In this document: positions 7,464-15,981 of the stretch, in pieces | How the letters are laid out: each line of letters begins with the position of its first letter | Position numbering within the stretch: the stretch's first letter is position 1 | Assembly (NCBI RefSeq): GCF_025263565.1 | Contig: NZ_CP079865.1 | Location: 1,984,001 to 2,048,000, forward strand | Source of the DNA: Mycobacterium sp. SMC-8 | Lineage (GTDB): Bacteria > Actinomycetota > Actinomycetes > Mycobacteriales > Mycobacteriaceae | Length of the DNA stretch: 64,000 bases | Direction of reading: 5' to 3' | Position numbers and translations under genes: made by a program | Notes under the pieces: generated by a model | Databases searched by the model: none | Seen by the model: the letters and a program-made list of their open reading frames with translations, nothing else | Told to the model about the DNA's origin: nothing

Positions 7464-9155
7464 ATGTCCAAGCTCAGCGATCTCCCGTTGCAGGCCGCCG
7501 CCAAGGTCCAGCAGACCGTTGGCAAGTATCTCGAACGGGGATCGGCCGAGCTGCACTACGCGCGCAAGATGTTCGAGGCTGGTGCGCTGAAGTTCGAACC
7601 GCCGCAGGACATCGCCGCGTTCGTCGCGGACATGCGGCGCTGGGGCGAGTTCGGCATGATCCCGGCGCTCAACGCGCGGCGCTACCCGACCCGCACCGCC
7701 GTCATCGACGATTTTGGCGAGATGACGTTCAAAGAACTCGACGACAGCGCCAACGCCGTGGCCAACGGCCTGCTCGCCAAAGGGGTCAAGGCCGGCGACG
7801 GGGTGGCCATCCTGGCGCGCAACCACCGGGGGTTTCTCGTCTCTGTGTACGCCGCCGGCAAGGTGGGCGCCCGCATCATCCTGCTCAACAGCGAATTCTC
7901 CGGACCCCAGATCAAAGAGGTGTCGGAACGCGAGGGCGCCAAGCTCGTCATCTACGACGACGAGTACACCGCCGCCGTCGCCGCCGCCGATCCCGAACTG
8001 GGCAAGCTGCGCTCGCTCGGGGTGAACCCCGATAAGCAGGAGCCCTCGGGCAGCACCGACGAGACCCTCGAAGAGCTGATCGCGCGCACCAGCGCCAACC
8101 CGCCGCCGAAGGCCGGCAAGCACTCGTCGATCATCATCCTGACCAGCGGCACCACCGGAACGCCCAAGGGCGCCAACCGCAGTGCCCCGCCGTCGCTGGC
8201 CCCGATCGGCGGCGTGCTGTCGGCGGTGCCGTTCAAGTCGCAGGAGGTGACGTCGCTGCCGGCCCCGATGTTCCACGCGCTGGGCTTCCTGCACGCGACC
8301 ATCGCGATGATGCTCGGCACCACGCTGGTGCTGCGCCGCCGCTTCAAGCCGACCACCGTGCTGGCCGACATCGAGAAGCACCGGGCCACCGCGATCGTCG
8401 TGGTGCCGGTGATGCTGTCGCGGATGCTCGACGAGCTCGACAAGACCTCCCCGAAACCGGACCTGTCGTCGCTGCGGATCGTGTTCGTCTCCGGCTCGCA
8501 ACTAGGCGCCGAACTGGCCACCAGGGCGCTCAAGGAACTCGGCCCGGTCGTGTACAACCTGTACGGCTCCACCGAGGTCGCGTTCGCGACGATCGCAGGG
8601 CCGCAACACCTTTCGATCAACCCGGCGACCGTCGGTCCGGTGGTCAAGGGCATGAAGGTCCGGATCCTCGACGACAATGGCAACGACGTGCCGCGCGGCG
8701 AGGTGGGCCGGATCTTCGTCGGAAACTTCTTCCCGTTCCAGGGCTACACCGGCGGCGGTGGCAAGCAGATCATCGACGGGCTGCTGTCGTCCGGCGATGT
8801 GGGCTATTTCGACGAGCACGATCTGCTCTACGTCAGCGGCCGCGACGACGAGATGATCGTCTCCGGCGGCGAGAACGTGTTCCCGGCCGAAATCGAGGAC
8901 CTCGTCAGCGGTCATCCCGAGGTGGTGGAGGCCACAGCGATCGGGGTCGAGGACAAGGAGTGGGGCCACCGGCTGCGCTGCTTCGTGGTCAAGGCCGACG
9001 GCGCGACGATCGACGAGGACGCGATCAAGGCCTACGTGCGCGACAACCTGGCCCGCTACAAGGTGCCGCGCGAGGTGGTGTTCCTCGACGAGCTGCCGCG
9101 CAATCCCACCGGCAAGATCCTCAAGCGCGAGCTGCGCGAGATGGAGATCGACTGA
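7464..9155 (+). CDS. fadD2: Fatty-acyl-CoA ligase FadD2
   Basis: A 563-residue member of the adenylate-forming (ANL) superfamily that activates fatty acids with ATP and CoA. The P-loop is ILTSGTTGTPKG at about residues 229-240, followed by YGSTEV, SSGDVGYFDEHDLLYVSGRDDEMIVSGGENVFPAEIE and the C-terminal catalytic Lys in PTGKILKREL. It is divergent from polD2, with only 55 bases between the two starts. Symbol by synteny with Rv0269c-Rv0270. It could feed acyl-CoA to the dehydrogenases nearby. Confidence 0.92.
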   Translation: MSKLSDLPLQAAAKVQQTVGKYLERGSAELHYARKMFEAGALKFEPPQDIAAFVADMRRWGEFGMIPALNARRYPTRTAVIDDFGEMTFKELDDSANAVANGLLAKGVKAGDGVAILARNHRGFLVSVYAAGKVGARIILLNSEFSGPQIKEVSEREGAKLVIYDDEYTAAVAAADPELGKLRSLGVNPDKQEPSGSTDETLEELIARTSANPPPKAGKHSSIIILTSGTTGTPKGANRSAPPSLAPIGGVLSAVPFKSQEVTSLPAPMFHALGFLHATIAMMLGTTLVLRRRFKPTTVLADIEKHRATAIVVVPVMLSRMLDELDKTSPKPDLSSLRIVFVSGSQLGAELATRALKELGPVVYNLYGSTEVAFATIAGPQHLSINPATVGPVVKGMKVRILDDNGNDVPRGEVGRIFVGNFFPFQGYTGGGGKQIIDGLLSSGDVGYFDEHDLLYVSGRDDEMIVSGGENVFPAEIEDLVSGHPEVVEATAIGVEDKEWGHRLRCFVVKADGATIDEDAIKAYVRDNLARYKVPREVVFLDELPRNPTGKILKRELREMEID

Positions 9156-9228
9156 CACCGGCCGGGCGTGTCCGGGGCCGCCGTACGCTCGCGGAATACA
9201 CGGCGCCGTGCGGTCGTCGTAGTTCAGC

Positions 9229-10008
9229 ATGAACATCGACTTGACCGGTAAGACCGCACTCGTCACCGGCTCGACGCAGGGCATCGGCTTGGCCATCGCG
9301 CACGGGCTGGCGGCCGCCGGCGCCCGCGTCGTGGTGAACGGACGCAGCCGCGACCGGGTCGACGCGGCCGTCGCCGAGATCGGCGGTGACGCCGCCGGGA
9401 TCGCCGCCGACGTGGCCACCGAGGCAGGCGCCCGGGATCTCCTCGCCGAACTGCCGGACGTCGACATCCTGGTCAACAACCTCGGCATCTTCGGCGCGGT
9501 CCCGGCCCGCGAGATCACCGACGAGCAGTGGCGCAGCTTTTTCGAGGTCAACGTGCTCGCCGCGGCACGGCTCATCCGGCACTACCTGCCCGGCATGGTC
9601 GACCGCGGCTGGGGCCGCGTGCTGCAGATCGCCAGCGATTCGGCCATCGTGACGCCGCTCGAAATGATCCACTACGGGGTGTCCAAGACCGCGCTGCTGG
9701 CGCTGTCGCGCGGTTACGCCAAGGAAGCCGCCGGCACCGGCGTGACTGTCAACTCCGTCGTCGCCGGCCCCACCCACACCGCCGGGGTGGAGGATTTCGT
9801 CTACCAGCTGGTGGACAAATCGCTGCCGTGGGAGCAGGCGCAGCGGGAGTTCATGCGGGCACACCGGCCGCAGTCATTGATCCAGCGGCTGATCGAGCCG
9901 GAGGAGATCGCCAACATGGTCACCTATCTGGCATCCCCGCTGGCGTCGGCGACCACGGGTGGGGCACTGCGTGTCGACGGTGGCTATGTCGACGCGATCC
10001 TGCCCTGA
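9229..10008 (+). CDS. Short-chain dehydrogenase/reductase
   Basis: A 259-residue classical SDR: TGSTQGIG cofactor-binding motif at residues 13-20, NNLG, catalytic Ser in IASDSA, and the YGVSK Tyr/Lys pair. The VNGRSRDRVD stretch after strand 2 has an Arg where NADP(H) enzymes often have one. The C-terminus ITGG-like stretch ASATTGGALRVDGGY is standard. It lies 73 bases after fadD2 on the same strand, possibly in the same transcript. The substrate is unknown. Confidence 0.9.
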   Translation: MNIDLTGKTALVTGSTQGIGLAIAHGLAAAGARVVVNGRSRDRVDAAVAEIGGDAAGIAADVATEAGARDLLAELPDVDILVNNLGIFGAVPAREITDEQWRSFFEVNVLAAARLIRHYLPGMVDRGWGRVLQIASDSAIVTPLEMIHYGVSKTALLALSRGYAKEAAGTGVTVNSVVAGPTHTAGVEDFVYQLVDKSLPWEQAQREFMRAHRPQSLIQRLIEPEEIANMVTYLASPLASATTGGALRVDGGYVDAILP

Positions 10009-10019
10009 TCCGCGACCGT

Positions 10020-10340
10020 CTACTCGGTGAACGCCGCGGAGCCCGGGACGGCCAGCGTCACCAGCATCAGCAGCAGCAGGAACCAGCCGGCGCCCTGCCA
10101 CGCGGTCCAGCCGACGCCGCTCTTCCACTGCCGGTAGGTGCGTAGCAGCGCCCCGACACCGCCCGCGAACAGGAATATCGGCACCAGGGAGGCACTGAAA
10201 ACGGAACTGCGGTCGCCGAAGGCGTAGACGGCGAACGCGATCGCCGCCAACACGACGACCACGAACGTGTAGGTCACCGCGGCCCGGTATTCCCCGGGGT
10301 GGTTGAACCGCTTCTCGGCGAAATCACGATCACTGGTCAT
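10020..10340 (-). CDS. Small membrane protein (106 aa)
   Basis: Three hydrophobic segments can be seen: VTYTFVVVVLAAIAFAVYAF, ASLVPIFLFAGGVGALL and WFLLLLMLVTLAVPG. A charged N-terminus (MTSDRDFAEKRFNHPGEY) precedes them. It converges on the SDR gene with an 11-base gap. I do not recognise a family or function. Confidence 0.7.
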   Translation of the reverse strand: MTSDRDFAEKRFNHPGEYRAAVTYTFVVVVLAAIAFAVYAFGDRSSVFSASLVPIFLFAGGVGALLRTYRQWKSGVGWTAWQGAGWFLLLLMLVTLAVPGSAAFTE

Positions 10341-10410
10341 GACGGTGGTGTTCCCCGGTTCTGCGGGGCTATGCGTGCGCCGCGCGTCCGATCGCCTCAG
10401 CCGATAAGGG

Positions 10411-11295
10411 TCAGGTGCTGATCTTGCGCAGCCGGAACGTGCGGACCGGGCCAGCGGTGGTCGCGCGGCACTGGGAGAACAGCGGCTCGGACATCACCAC
10501 GTCCAGCAGCACCTCGACCGTGCCGGTCTCCGCGGCCAGCACCACCCGGATCGTGTCGTCGGTGCTCTCCACGCTCAGTGGATGCAGGGCGTCGATGCGG
10601 TCCTCGCCGAGGGCTTCCCGGGCGAAATGCTGTGCGGCTTGCACGGCGGCGGGCAGCGAGGTCCGACCCCGCAGGAACCGGTCGTCGAGCCTGCCGTCGA
10701 GATACAGGCGGACCAGCTCGGCGCCGTCGGTGCTGTCGACCCGGCCGTAGCACAGCCCCTCCGGCAGGATGAGCATCGTCGCGGCGAACCGGTCGCCGCC
10801 CAGATGTGAGCACTCCCAGGTGTTCTCGGGATAGGCGGCGGCGATCGTGGCGGCCGCGGCCCGGCCGCGGACCGCACAGCACTGGTCGTGCCTGCCGTGC
10901 GCGCACACCGCCACCAGCGGGCCTTGGGTCTCGGTGCCGTCGGCGCCCTCGAGATCCAGATCGAGATAATCGGCCGGGCCGTCGACCTCGCCGTGGAACA
11001 GCGCCTCACGGCCGACATCGGATCGGGCCACGAACCACCGCCACCTCGGAGCCTGCCGGCGTCGGCCGTGCCGCCGGATCGCCGCGATGCGCATGCCCGC
11101 GGCTTCGGCGCGGCGCACGATGGCCCGCCCCAGGCCGGCGTCGATGACCGCCGGTGACTGCAGGAAGGCCGACGGACCCCAGCCTCCTTCCAGTTCCAGC
11201 AGCAGCCAGACCGACCCCGCCGAGGCCGTCCCGTACATGGGTTCGTCGCGCGCGAGCGATTCGTCGCTGCACGCCAGTCGCTGTGCGGACATCAC
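10411..11295 (-). CDS. Sucrase/ferredoxin-like protein (thioredoxin-fold, Fe-S candidate)
   Basis: A 294-residue protein matching the Suc_Fer-like family. The C-terminal thioredoxin-like ferredoxin part has VCAHGRHDQCCAVRGR followed by WECSHLGGDRFAATM; Cys residues in these two motifs are candidate [2Fe-2S] ligands. The family is poorly characterised, and electron transfer is the usual guess. It starts at GTG 11295 (or the next codon, ATG) and shares a 4-base GTGA overlap with the cupin gene, so the two are translationally coupled. In this operon it could supply electrons to the iron oxygenase. That is inference. Confidence 0.8.
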   Translation of the reverse strand: MMSAQRLACSDESLARDEPMYGTASAGSVWLLLELEGGWGPSAFLQSPAVIDAGLGRAIVRRAEAAGMRIAAIRRHGRRRQAPRWRWFVARSDVGREALFHGEVDGPADYLDLDLEGADGTETQGPLVAVCAHGRHDQCCAVRGRAAAATIAAAYPENTWECSHLGGDRFAATMLILPEGLCYGRVDSTDGAELVRLYLDGRLDDRFLRGRTSLPAAVQAAQHFAREALGEDRIDALHPLSVESTDDTIRVVLAAETGTVEVLLDVVMSEPLFSQCRATTAGPVRTFRLRKIST

Positions 11296-12497
11296 GCCGG
11301 AACCACGACACCTTCGCGGAGCAGGCGCCGGAGCAGGACGGCGCCGTCCGCGGCGTCCAGGCCGGGAAGGTCACCGGCGTGGGTGACCCCGCCGGCGAGG
11401 ATCTCCTCCAGCGCGGACGCGCACTGCGCGGGAAACGCGATGGTCTTGTCCGCCAGCCGCATGGACACGCGGCCGTCGACGCCGCGGTGAATCGTCGCCA
11501 GCAGGCCGCGGCGCCAACGCACCCAGACCGTGTCGGCCTGGTCGGCGGCCCGCAGCATCGCGAGCGGGCGGACGGCCTCGGGCCGGGTGCGGGTGTCGTG
11601 CCGGGCGATCAACCGCTCGGCCGCCGCGGTGCTCAGCATGGCGCCGTTGTCTCGGAGCCGGCCGACCACCTCTGCGATCACCTTGGCCGCGGTCGCGCTC
11701 ATCTCGTTCGGGTCGGCCGGGTCGATGCCCATCGGCAGCGAGGCCCGGAACTCGTCGAAGCGGCCCAGTTCGTCGACGACGGCACGTGCGACGTCCAGAG
11801 CCGTCGTCGCCGACACCCCGATCGTGAGGTGGATCGACGCGGTGTCCATCGCCTGCGCGGCGTGCACCCAGCCGCGCGGCAGGTACAACGAGTCTCCTTG
11901 GCAGAGCACGATGTCCAGTACCGGATCGCCGGTGACACGTTCGGCGATCCGGTCCCGATGGTCGGTCCACGGCTGGGTCGGCAGCGGGTGACGGTGCACC
12001 GGTTCGTGGACGATCCAGCGCTTGCGGCCTGACACCTGCAGGACGAACACGTCGTGCACGTCGTAGTGGAAGTCGAAGCCGCGGTTGTCGGGCGGGGTGA
12101 TGTAGGCATTGGCCTGGACGGGATGCCCGATGTCGGCCACGGCCTGAGCGACGAAATCGATCAGCGGCGGCCACAACCGGTGCAGGCCCTGCAGCACGAC
12201 CGTCGCGCCCGACCCCAGGTGGGACAGCACCTTCGCCGCGTCGACCTGATCGGCGATCTCCGCGCCGAAGCCGGCGGGGCCGAGGTAGGAGTCCTTGTCC
12301 AGGACCTGTCCCTCTTTGGCGAGCCGGATGAACGGCGCGCGTACCCCGCGCTCTGCGATGAGCTCGTCCACGGTGTCCGGGCAGAGCAGGTCGCAGAAGT
12401 CGCGGGGCAGCGCGTGAGCCGGGCTCAGCAGCGGCTTGCGCCCCCAGTACTCGGCGGCGAACACCTCGGCGTCGATGCCGATGCAACGGCTGAGCAC
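11292..12497 (-). CDS. JmjC-like cupin oxygenase (ribosomal-oxygenase/Cupin_4 type)
   Basis: A 401-residue protein of the bacterial JmjC-like cupin family that includes RoxA (YcfD) and human MINA53/NO66, Fe(II)/2-oxoglutarate hydroxylases of Arg or His residues in proteins. The cupin core shows FHYDVHDVFVLQVSGRKRW (HxD iron ligands) and DSLYLPRGWVHAAQAM (third ligand His), followed by a dimer helix region and a C-terminal winged-helix-like domain (GVTHAGDLPGL). The WGRKPLL N-terminal motif is also typical. The start is GTG 12497, nine bases after the repeat-peptide gene. A canonical ribosomal role is possible, but the neighbouring repeat peptide is an attractive alternative substrate. Confidence 0.85.
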   Translation of the reverse strand: MLSRCIGIDAEVFAAEYWGRKPLLSPAHALPRDFCDLLCPDTVDELIAERGVRAPFIRLAKEGQVLDKDSYLGPAGFGAEIADQVDAAKVLSHLGSGATVVLQGLHRLWPPLIDFVAQAVADIGHPVQANAYITPPDNRGFDFHYDVHDVFVLQVSGRKRWIVHEPVHRHPLPTQPWTDHRDRIAERVTGDPVLDIVLCQGDSLYLPRGWVHAAQAMDTASIHLTIGVSATTALDVARAVVDELGRFDEFRASLPMGIDPADPNEMSATAAKVIAEVVGRLRDNGAMLSTAAAERLIARHDTRTRPEAVRPLAMLRAADQADTVWVRWRRGLLATIHRGVDGRVSMRLADKTIAFPAQCASALEEILAGGVTHAGDLPGLDAADGAVLLRRLLREGVVVPA

Positions 12498-12506
12498 GGC
12501 CGGTTC

Positions 12507-12689
12507 TCAGGCGGTGCCGTCGGCGCCGCCGTCGTGCCCTTCGGGGTTGCTGCCGCCGTCGGCGGGACCCTCACCGCCGGCGGTGCCGTCGGCGCCGCCG
12601 TCGTGGCCCTCGGGGTTGCTGCCGCCGTCGGCGGTGCCTTCTCCGCCGCCTCCCGGCGTGGTGGTCATGTCATCGTCGTCGAGTGCCAT
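12507..12689 (-). CDS. Tandem-repeat Gly/Asp-rich peptide, candidate modified-peptide precursor (60 aa)
   Basis: The product is a 16-residue leader-like start (MALDDDDMTTTPGGGG) followed by a 23-residue unit and a second 21-residue copy. They share DGGSNPEGHDGGADGTA exactly. Each unit carries one His, one Asn and several Asp, with no Cys or aromatic residues. ATG 12689 has a GGAAGAGAGA purine-rich stretch upstream. It is the first gene of a three-gene leftward operon with the cupin oxygenase and the ferredoxin-like protein genes. Length, composition, repeats and position fit a ribosomally made, post-translationally modified peptide precursor. No homolog is known to me, so the role is inference. 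Confidence 0.7.
   Translation of the reverse strand: MALDDDDMTTTPGGGGEGTADGGSNPEGHDGGADGTAGGEGPADGGSNPEGHDGGADGTA
12510..12641 (-). repeat. Two-copy 69-bp tandem repeat inside the peptide gene
   Basis: Copy 1 is 12573-12641 (23 codons) and copy 2 is 12510-12572 (21 codons before the stop). They differ in amino acid sequence only at unit residue 3 (Thr against Pro). DNA identity is very high, so the copies arose recently or are kept alike by conversion. Confidence 0.85.
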
Positions 12690-12788
12690 GAGCGTCTCTC
12701 TTCCGCTGTGATCCCTTAAGGATTCTGCTTGCGCGGACTGCGCGCGATGGGATTGCCCGGCGGAAGTTCACCCGAAACGCGAACTGGG

Positions 12789-14975
12789 CTACGGATCCCT
12801 GGGCAGTCCCAGCAGGCGCTCGGCGATGATGTTGAGCTGCACCTCGGAGGTGCCGCCGTAGATCGTGGTCGCCCGGCTGGCCAGCAGGTACTCGGCCCAG
12901 CGGCCGGTGAGCTGCTCGGGATCACCGATGACGGCGTCGGTGCCGAACGAGGACACCGCGAACTCGGCGTAGCCCTGACCGGTTTTCATCGACAGCAGCT
13001 TCGAGATCGCCGCGGCCGGCATCGGATCGCCGCCTGCCAGCGTCAGCAGTGTCGACCGCATGTTCAGGATCTTGGCGGCATGGCCCTCGGCGATCAGCAC
13101 ACCGGCGTGGTTCTGCGCGATCTGGTCGAACTGGCCCTCGCCGACGAATTCGACGAACTTGTCCAGGCTGGGCAGGAACGGCGGCTCGCTGCTGCCGATC
13201 GACACCCGCTCGTTGGTCAGCGTGTTGCGGCTGACCTCCCAGCCGCGGTTCACCTCGCCGAGCACCATCTCGTCGGGGACGAACACGTCGTCGATGAACA
13301 CCGTGTTGAACATCGCGTTGCCGGTGAGCTCGCGCAGCGGCTTGACCTCCACGCCCTCGCTGTTCATGTCGAGCAGGAAGTAGGTGATGCCGTTGTGCTT
13401 CGGCGCGTTGGGATCCGTCCGGGCCAGCAGCGCGCCCCACTGGGAGTACTGCGCGCCGGTGGTCCAGATCTTCTGCCCGGTGATGCGCCAGCCGCCGTCG
13501 ACCTTGGTGGCCTTGGTGGTCAGGCTGGCCAGGTCGGATCCGGCGCCGGGCTCGGAGAACAACTGGCACCAGATCATCTCGCCGCGGAACGTCGGCGGCA
13601 GGAACCGCTGCTGCTGCTCGTCGGTGCCGAACGCGACGATCGACGGGATGATCCACGCCGCGATCCCCATCTGCGGTCGCTTGACCCGGCCCGTCGAGAA
13701 CTCCTGGGCGATGATGATCTGCTCGATCGGGGTGGCCGCGCGCCCCCACGGCACCGGCAGGTGCGGCTGCACCCAGCCGCCCTCGGCGATCGCGGCGTTG
13801 CGCTCCTCGCGCGGAATCTCCTTCAGCGCAGCCACTTCGGAACGGATCTCGTCACGCAGCTTCTCGGTCTCGGGGTCGAGGTCGATGTTCAGCGGCCGCA
13901 TCCCGCTGGTGGTTGCCAGGTCGACGACCCGCTGCGGGTAGTCCGACGCGCGGCCGAACGCCGCGGCCAGCACCAGCGCGCGCCGGTAGTACACGTTGGT
14001 GTCGTGCTCCCAGGTGAAGCCGATGCCGCCGTGCACCTGGATGCAGTCCTGGGCGCAGTGCTGCGCGGCGACCGGAGCCAACGTCGCGGCCACTGCGGCA
14101 GCGAATTCATAAGCACTGTCCGGGTTTTCGTGCATCTCGTCGATCGCGCGGGCGGCGTCCCAGACTGCGGCGGTGGCCCGCTCTGTCTCGGCGATCATGT
14201 TCGCACACTTGTGCTTGATGGCCTGGAACTGTCCGATCGGGCGGCCGAACTGCTCGCGGATCTTCGCATACCCCGAGGCGGTGTCGGTGGCCCAGCGCGC
14301 GACACCGATCGCCTCGGCCGACAGCAGCGTCGTGATCAGCGCACGGGCGTGCCCGCGGCTCAGGTTGGCCAGCACCCTGTCGTCGCCGACCTCCACGGCG
14401 TTGGCCCGCACGTGGGCCACCGGCCGCAGCGGGTCGACGCTGCGCACCGGCTCGATCTCCAGCGTGGCGGCGTCGAGCACCACCCACTCCTCGCCGGATT
14501 CGATCGCGACGGGCAGCACCAGCAATGACGCCTGCGCCGCGGCGGGCACCGCGCGCACCTCGCCGCGGATCACCAGCCCGTCACCGTGCCGCGTCGCGGT
14601 CAGGCCCGAGTCGATCGCGTAGGCGGCGATCACCTCCCCGGAGGCGAGGCCGCCCAGCACCGCGGCGTCCGGGTCGTTCGCGGCGATCAGCGCGCTGGCG
14701 ATCACCGACGGGACGAACGGTCCCGGTACGGCGCCGTAGCCGAATTCCGCGGCGACGATGGCCAATTCGAGGATCCCGAAGCCCTGCCCGCCGACCGATT
14801 CGGCCAGGTGCACGCCGTGCAGACCCTGCTCGGCGGCGGACTTCCAATAGGGCGGCGGATTGGGGACGGGGTTCTCGAGGGCTTCGTGCAACACCTCGGA
14901 CGGGGCCACCCGTGCGACGAAGGCGCGCACCGAATCGGCCAGGTCGTTGTGCTCTTCAAGGATCGCGATGGGCAT
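12789..14975 (-). CDS. fadE6: Fused two-domain acyl-CoA dehydrogenase FadE6
   Basis: 728 residues, about twice the usual length, made of two acyl-CoA dehydrogenase modules. The N-terminal module (about 1-355) ends IQVHGGIGFTWEHDTNVYYRRAL. The C-terminal module (about 365-728) has WCQLFSEPGAGSDLASL, TGNAMFNTVFIDDVFVP, NERVSIG and YGGTSEVQLNIIAERLLGLPRD. Such fusions are known in mycobacterial FadE6, FadE22 and FadE34. Symbol from its place between fadD2 and the Rv0272c-like hydrolase. Upstream lies a palindrome that could be a TetR operator (15010-15027). Confidence 0.9.
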   Translation of the reverse strand: MPIAILEEHNDLADSVRAFVARVAPSEVLHEALENPVPNPPPYWKSAAEQGLHGVHLAESVGGQGFGILELAIVAAEFGYGAVPGPFVPSVIASALIAANDPDAAVLGGLASGEVIAAYAIDSGLTATRHGDGLVIRGEVRAVPAAAQASLLVLPVAIESGEEWVVLDAATLEIEPVRSVDPLRPVAHVRANAVEVGDDRVLANLSRGHARALITTLLSAEAIGVARWATDTASGYAKIREQFGRPIGQFQAIKHKCANMIAETERATAAVWDAARAIDEMHENPDSAYEFAAAVAATLAPVAAQHCAQDCIQVHGGIGFTWEHDTNVYYRRALVLAAAFGRASDYPQRVVDLATTSGMRPLNIDLDPETEKLRDEIRSEVAALKEIPREERNAAIAEGGWVQPHLPVPWGRAATPIEQIIIAQEFSTGRVKRPQMGIAAWIIPSIVAFGTDEQQQRFLPPTFRGEMIWCQLFSEPGAGSDLASLTTKATKVDGGWRITGQKIWTTGAQYSQWGALLARTDPNAPKHNGITYFLLDMNSEGVEVKPLRELTGNAMFNTVFIDDVFVPDEMVLGEVNRGWEVSRNTLTNERVSIGSSEPPFLPSLDKFVEFVGEGQFDQIAQNHAGVLIAEGHAAKILNMRSTLLTLAGGDPMPAAAISKLLSMKTGQGYAEFAVSSFGTDAVIGDPEQLTGRWAEYLLASRATTIYGGTSEVQLNIIAERLLGLPRDP

Positions 14976-15009
14976 TGCTGCTGCACCTCTTCACGTCGTC
15001 GTGACTGGT

Positions 15010-15027
15010 CCCAACCGGTTGGTTGGG
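15010..15027. promoter_or_regulatory. Palindrome upstream of fadE6, possible operator
   Basis: cccaacc (15010-15016) and ggttggg (15021-15027) are exact inverted arms around ggtt. The centre ccaaccggttgg (15011-15022) is also a perfect palindrome. It lies 35-52 bases upstream of the fadE6 ATG and 7 bases downstream (in gene order) of the dehydrogenase stop. Its AAC-nn-GTT core resembles TetR-type lipid regulators, but the full KstR consensus is not met. The regulator is unknown. Confidence 0.55.
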
Positions 15028-15033
15028 TCGAGA

Positions 15034-15981
15034 TTACCTGGGCACCTGGTTCACCACGTTGGCGAGGTCGCGGCCGTCACGCAATCGTTGGCAGTTGTCG
15101 ACGGCGAAGTCCAGGTAGCGGCGCATGGTGTCCACGGTGTACCAGGTCACATGCGGGGTCAGCACCACATTGGGCAGGCTCAGCAGCGGGTTGTCGGCCG
15201 GCAGCGGCTCCACGCTGAACACGTCCAGACCGGCGGCGGCCAGCTTCCCGGCACGCAGCGCGTCGACCAGCGCCCCCTCGTCGACGATCGGCCCGCGGGA
15301 GGTGTTGACCAGCACCGCGTCATTCTTCATCCGGGCCAGTGCGTCGCGGCAAAGCAGGCCGGCAGTGTCGGGGGTGAGCGGCAGATGCAACGACACGATG
15401 TCGCTGTGGGCCAACAGGTCCGGCAGCGCGCACCAGCCGGGGCTGCCGTCGTCGCGGGTGCTGGTGTGGAGGACTTCGGCGCCCATCGCCACCAGGATCT
15501 GCTCGACCTGTCTGGCGATGTTGCCGTACCCGACGAGCCCGACGGTGCAGCCGCCGATGTCGCGCACCGTCTCGCCGAGCGTCGGATCCGACGGCCAGCC
15601 GCGGCCGTCGCGGGTGGCGCGGTCGAGTTCGGGCAGTCTGCGCAGCGCGGCCAGCATCAGCAGCAGGGTGCCCTCGGCGACCGACGGCGCGTTCGCGCCG
15701 GGCATGTTCGCCACCGCCACGCCACGCGCGGTGGCGGTGTCCACGTCGATGGTGTTGACTCCTGCGCCGAGCTTGTGCACCAGCCGCAGCCGCGGCGCCC
15801 CGGTCAGGTCATCGCCCGACAGCGGCCGCAGCACGTGCCAGAGCACATCGGCCTCGGGCAGCTCCCGGTAGAAGGTGGCGTCGTCGTCCTCGGCGCAGAA
15901 CCGGACATCGAGCCAATCAGTGTGCGGGGCAAGAAATCGCGCGACCTTATCTCCGGGAACGAAGTGGGCGAGCACTCTCAC
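15034..15981 (-). CDS. D-2-hydroxyacid dehydrogenase
   Basis: A 315-residue NAD-dependent enzyme of the D-isomer 2-hydroxyacid dehydrogenase family: substrate domain with KLGAGVNTIDVDTA, a Rossmann motif variant VGLVGYGNIARQVEQI, NTSRGPIVDEGALVDAL (catalytic Arg/Glu region) and the catalytic His in LTPHVTWYT. The start GTG 15981 forms a 4-base GTGA overlap with the hydrolase stop. A GTG at 15999 is a less economical alternative. It is the last gene of the leftward TetR-hydrolase-dehydrogenase operon. It is not part of the M. tuberculosis arrangement as I recall it. Confidence 0.9.
   Translation of the reverse strand: MRVLAHFVPGDKVARFLAPHTDWLDVRFCAEDDDATFYRELPEADVLWHVLRPLSGDDLTGAPRLRLVHKLGAGVNTIDVDTATARGVAVANMPGANAPSVAEGTLLLMLAALRRLPELDRATRDGRGWPSDPTLGETVRDIGGCTVGLVGYGNIARQVEQILVAMGAEVLHTSTRDDGSPGWCALPDLLAHSDIVSLHLPLTPDTAGLLCRDALARMKNDAVLVNTSRGPIVDEGALVDALRAGKLAAAGLDVFSVEPLPADNPLLSLPNVVLTPHVTWYTVDTMRRYLDFAVDNCQRLRDGRDLANVVNQVPR

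Noticed and set aside
6185..8035. A long open frame (616 codons) on the + strand across polD2 and fadD2
   Set aside because: It is antisense to polD2 and out of frame with fadD2. The Arg/Gly/His-rich translation has no domain, typical of spurious frames in high-GC codon usage.
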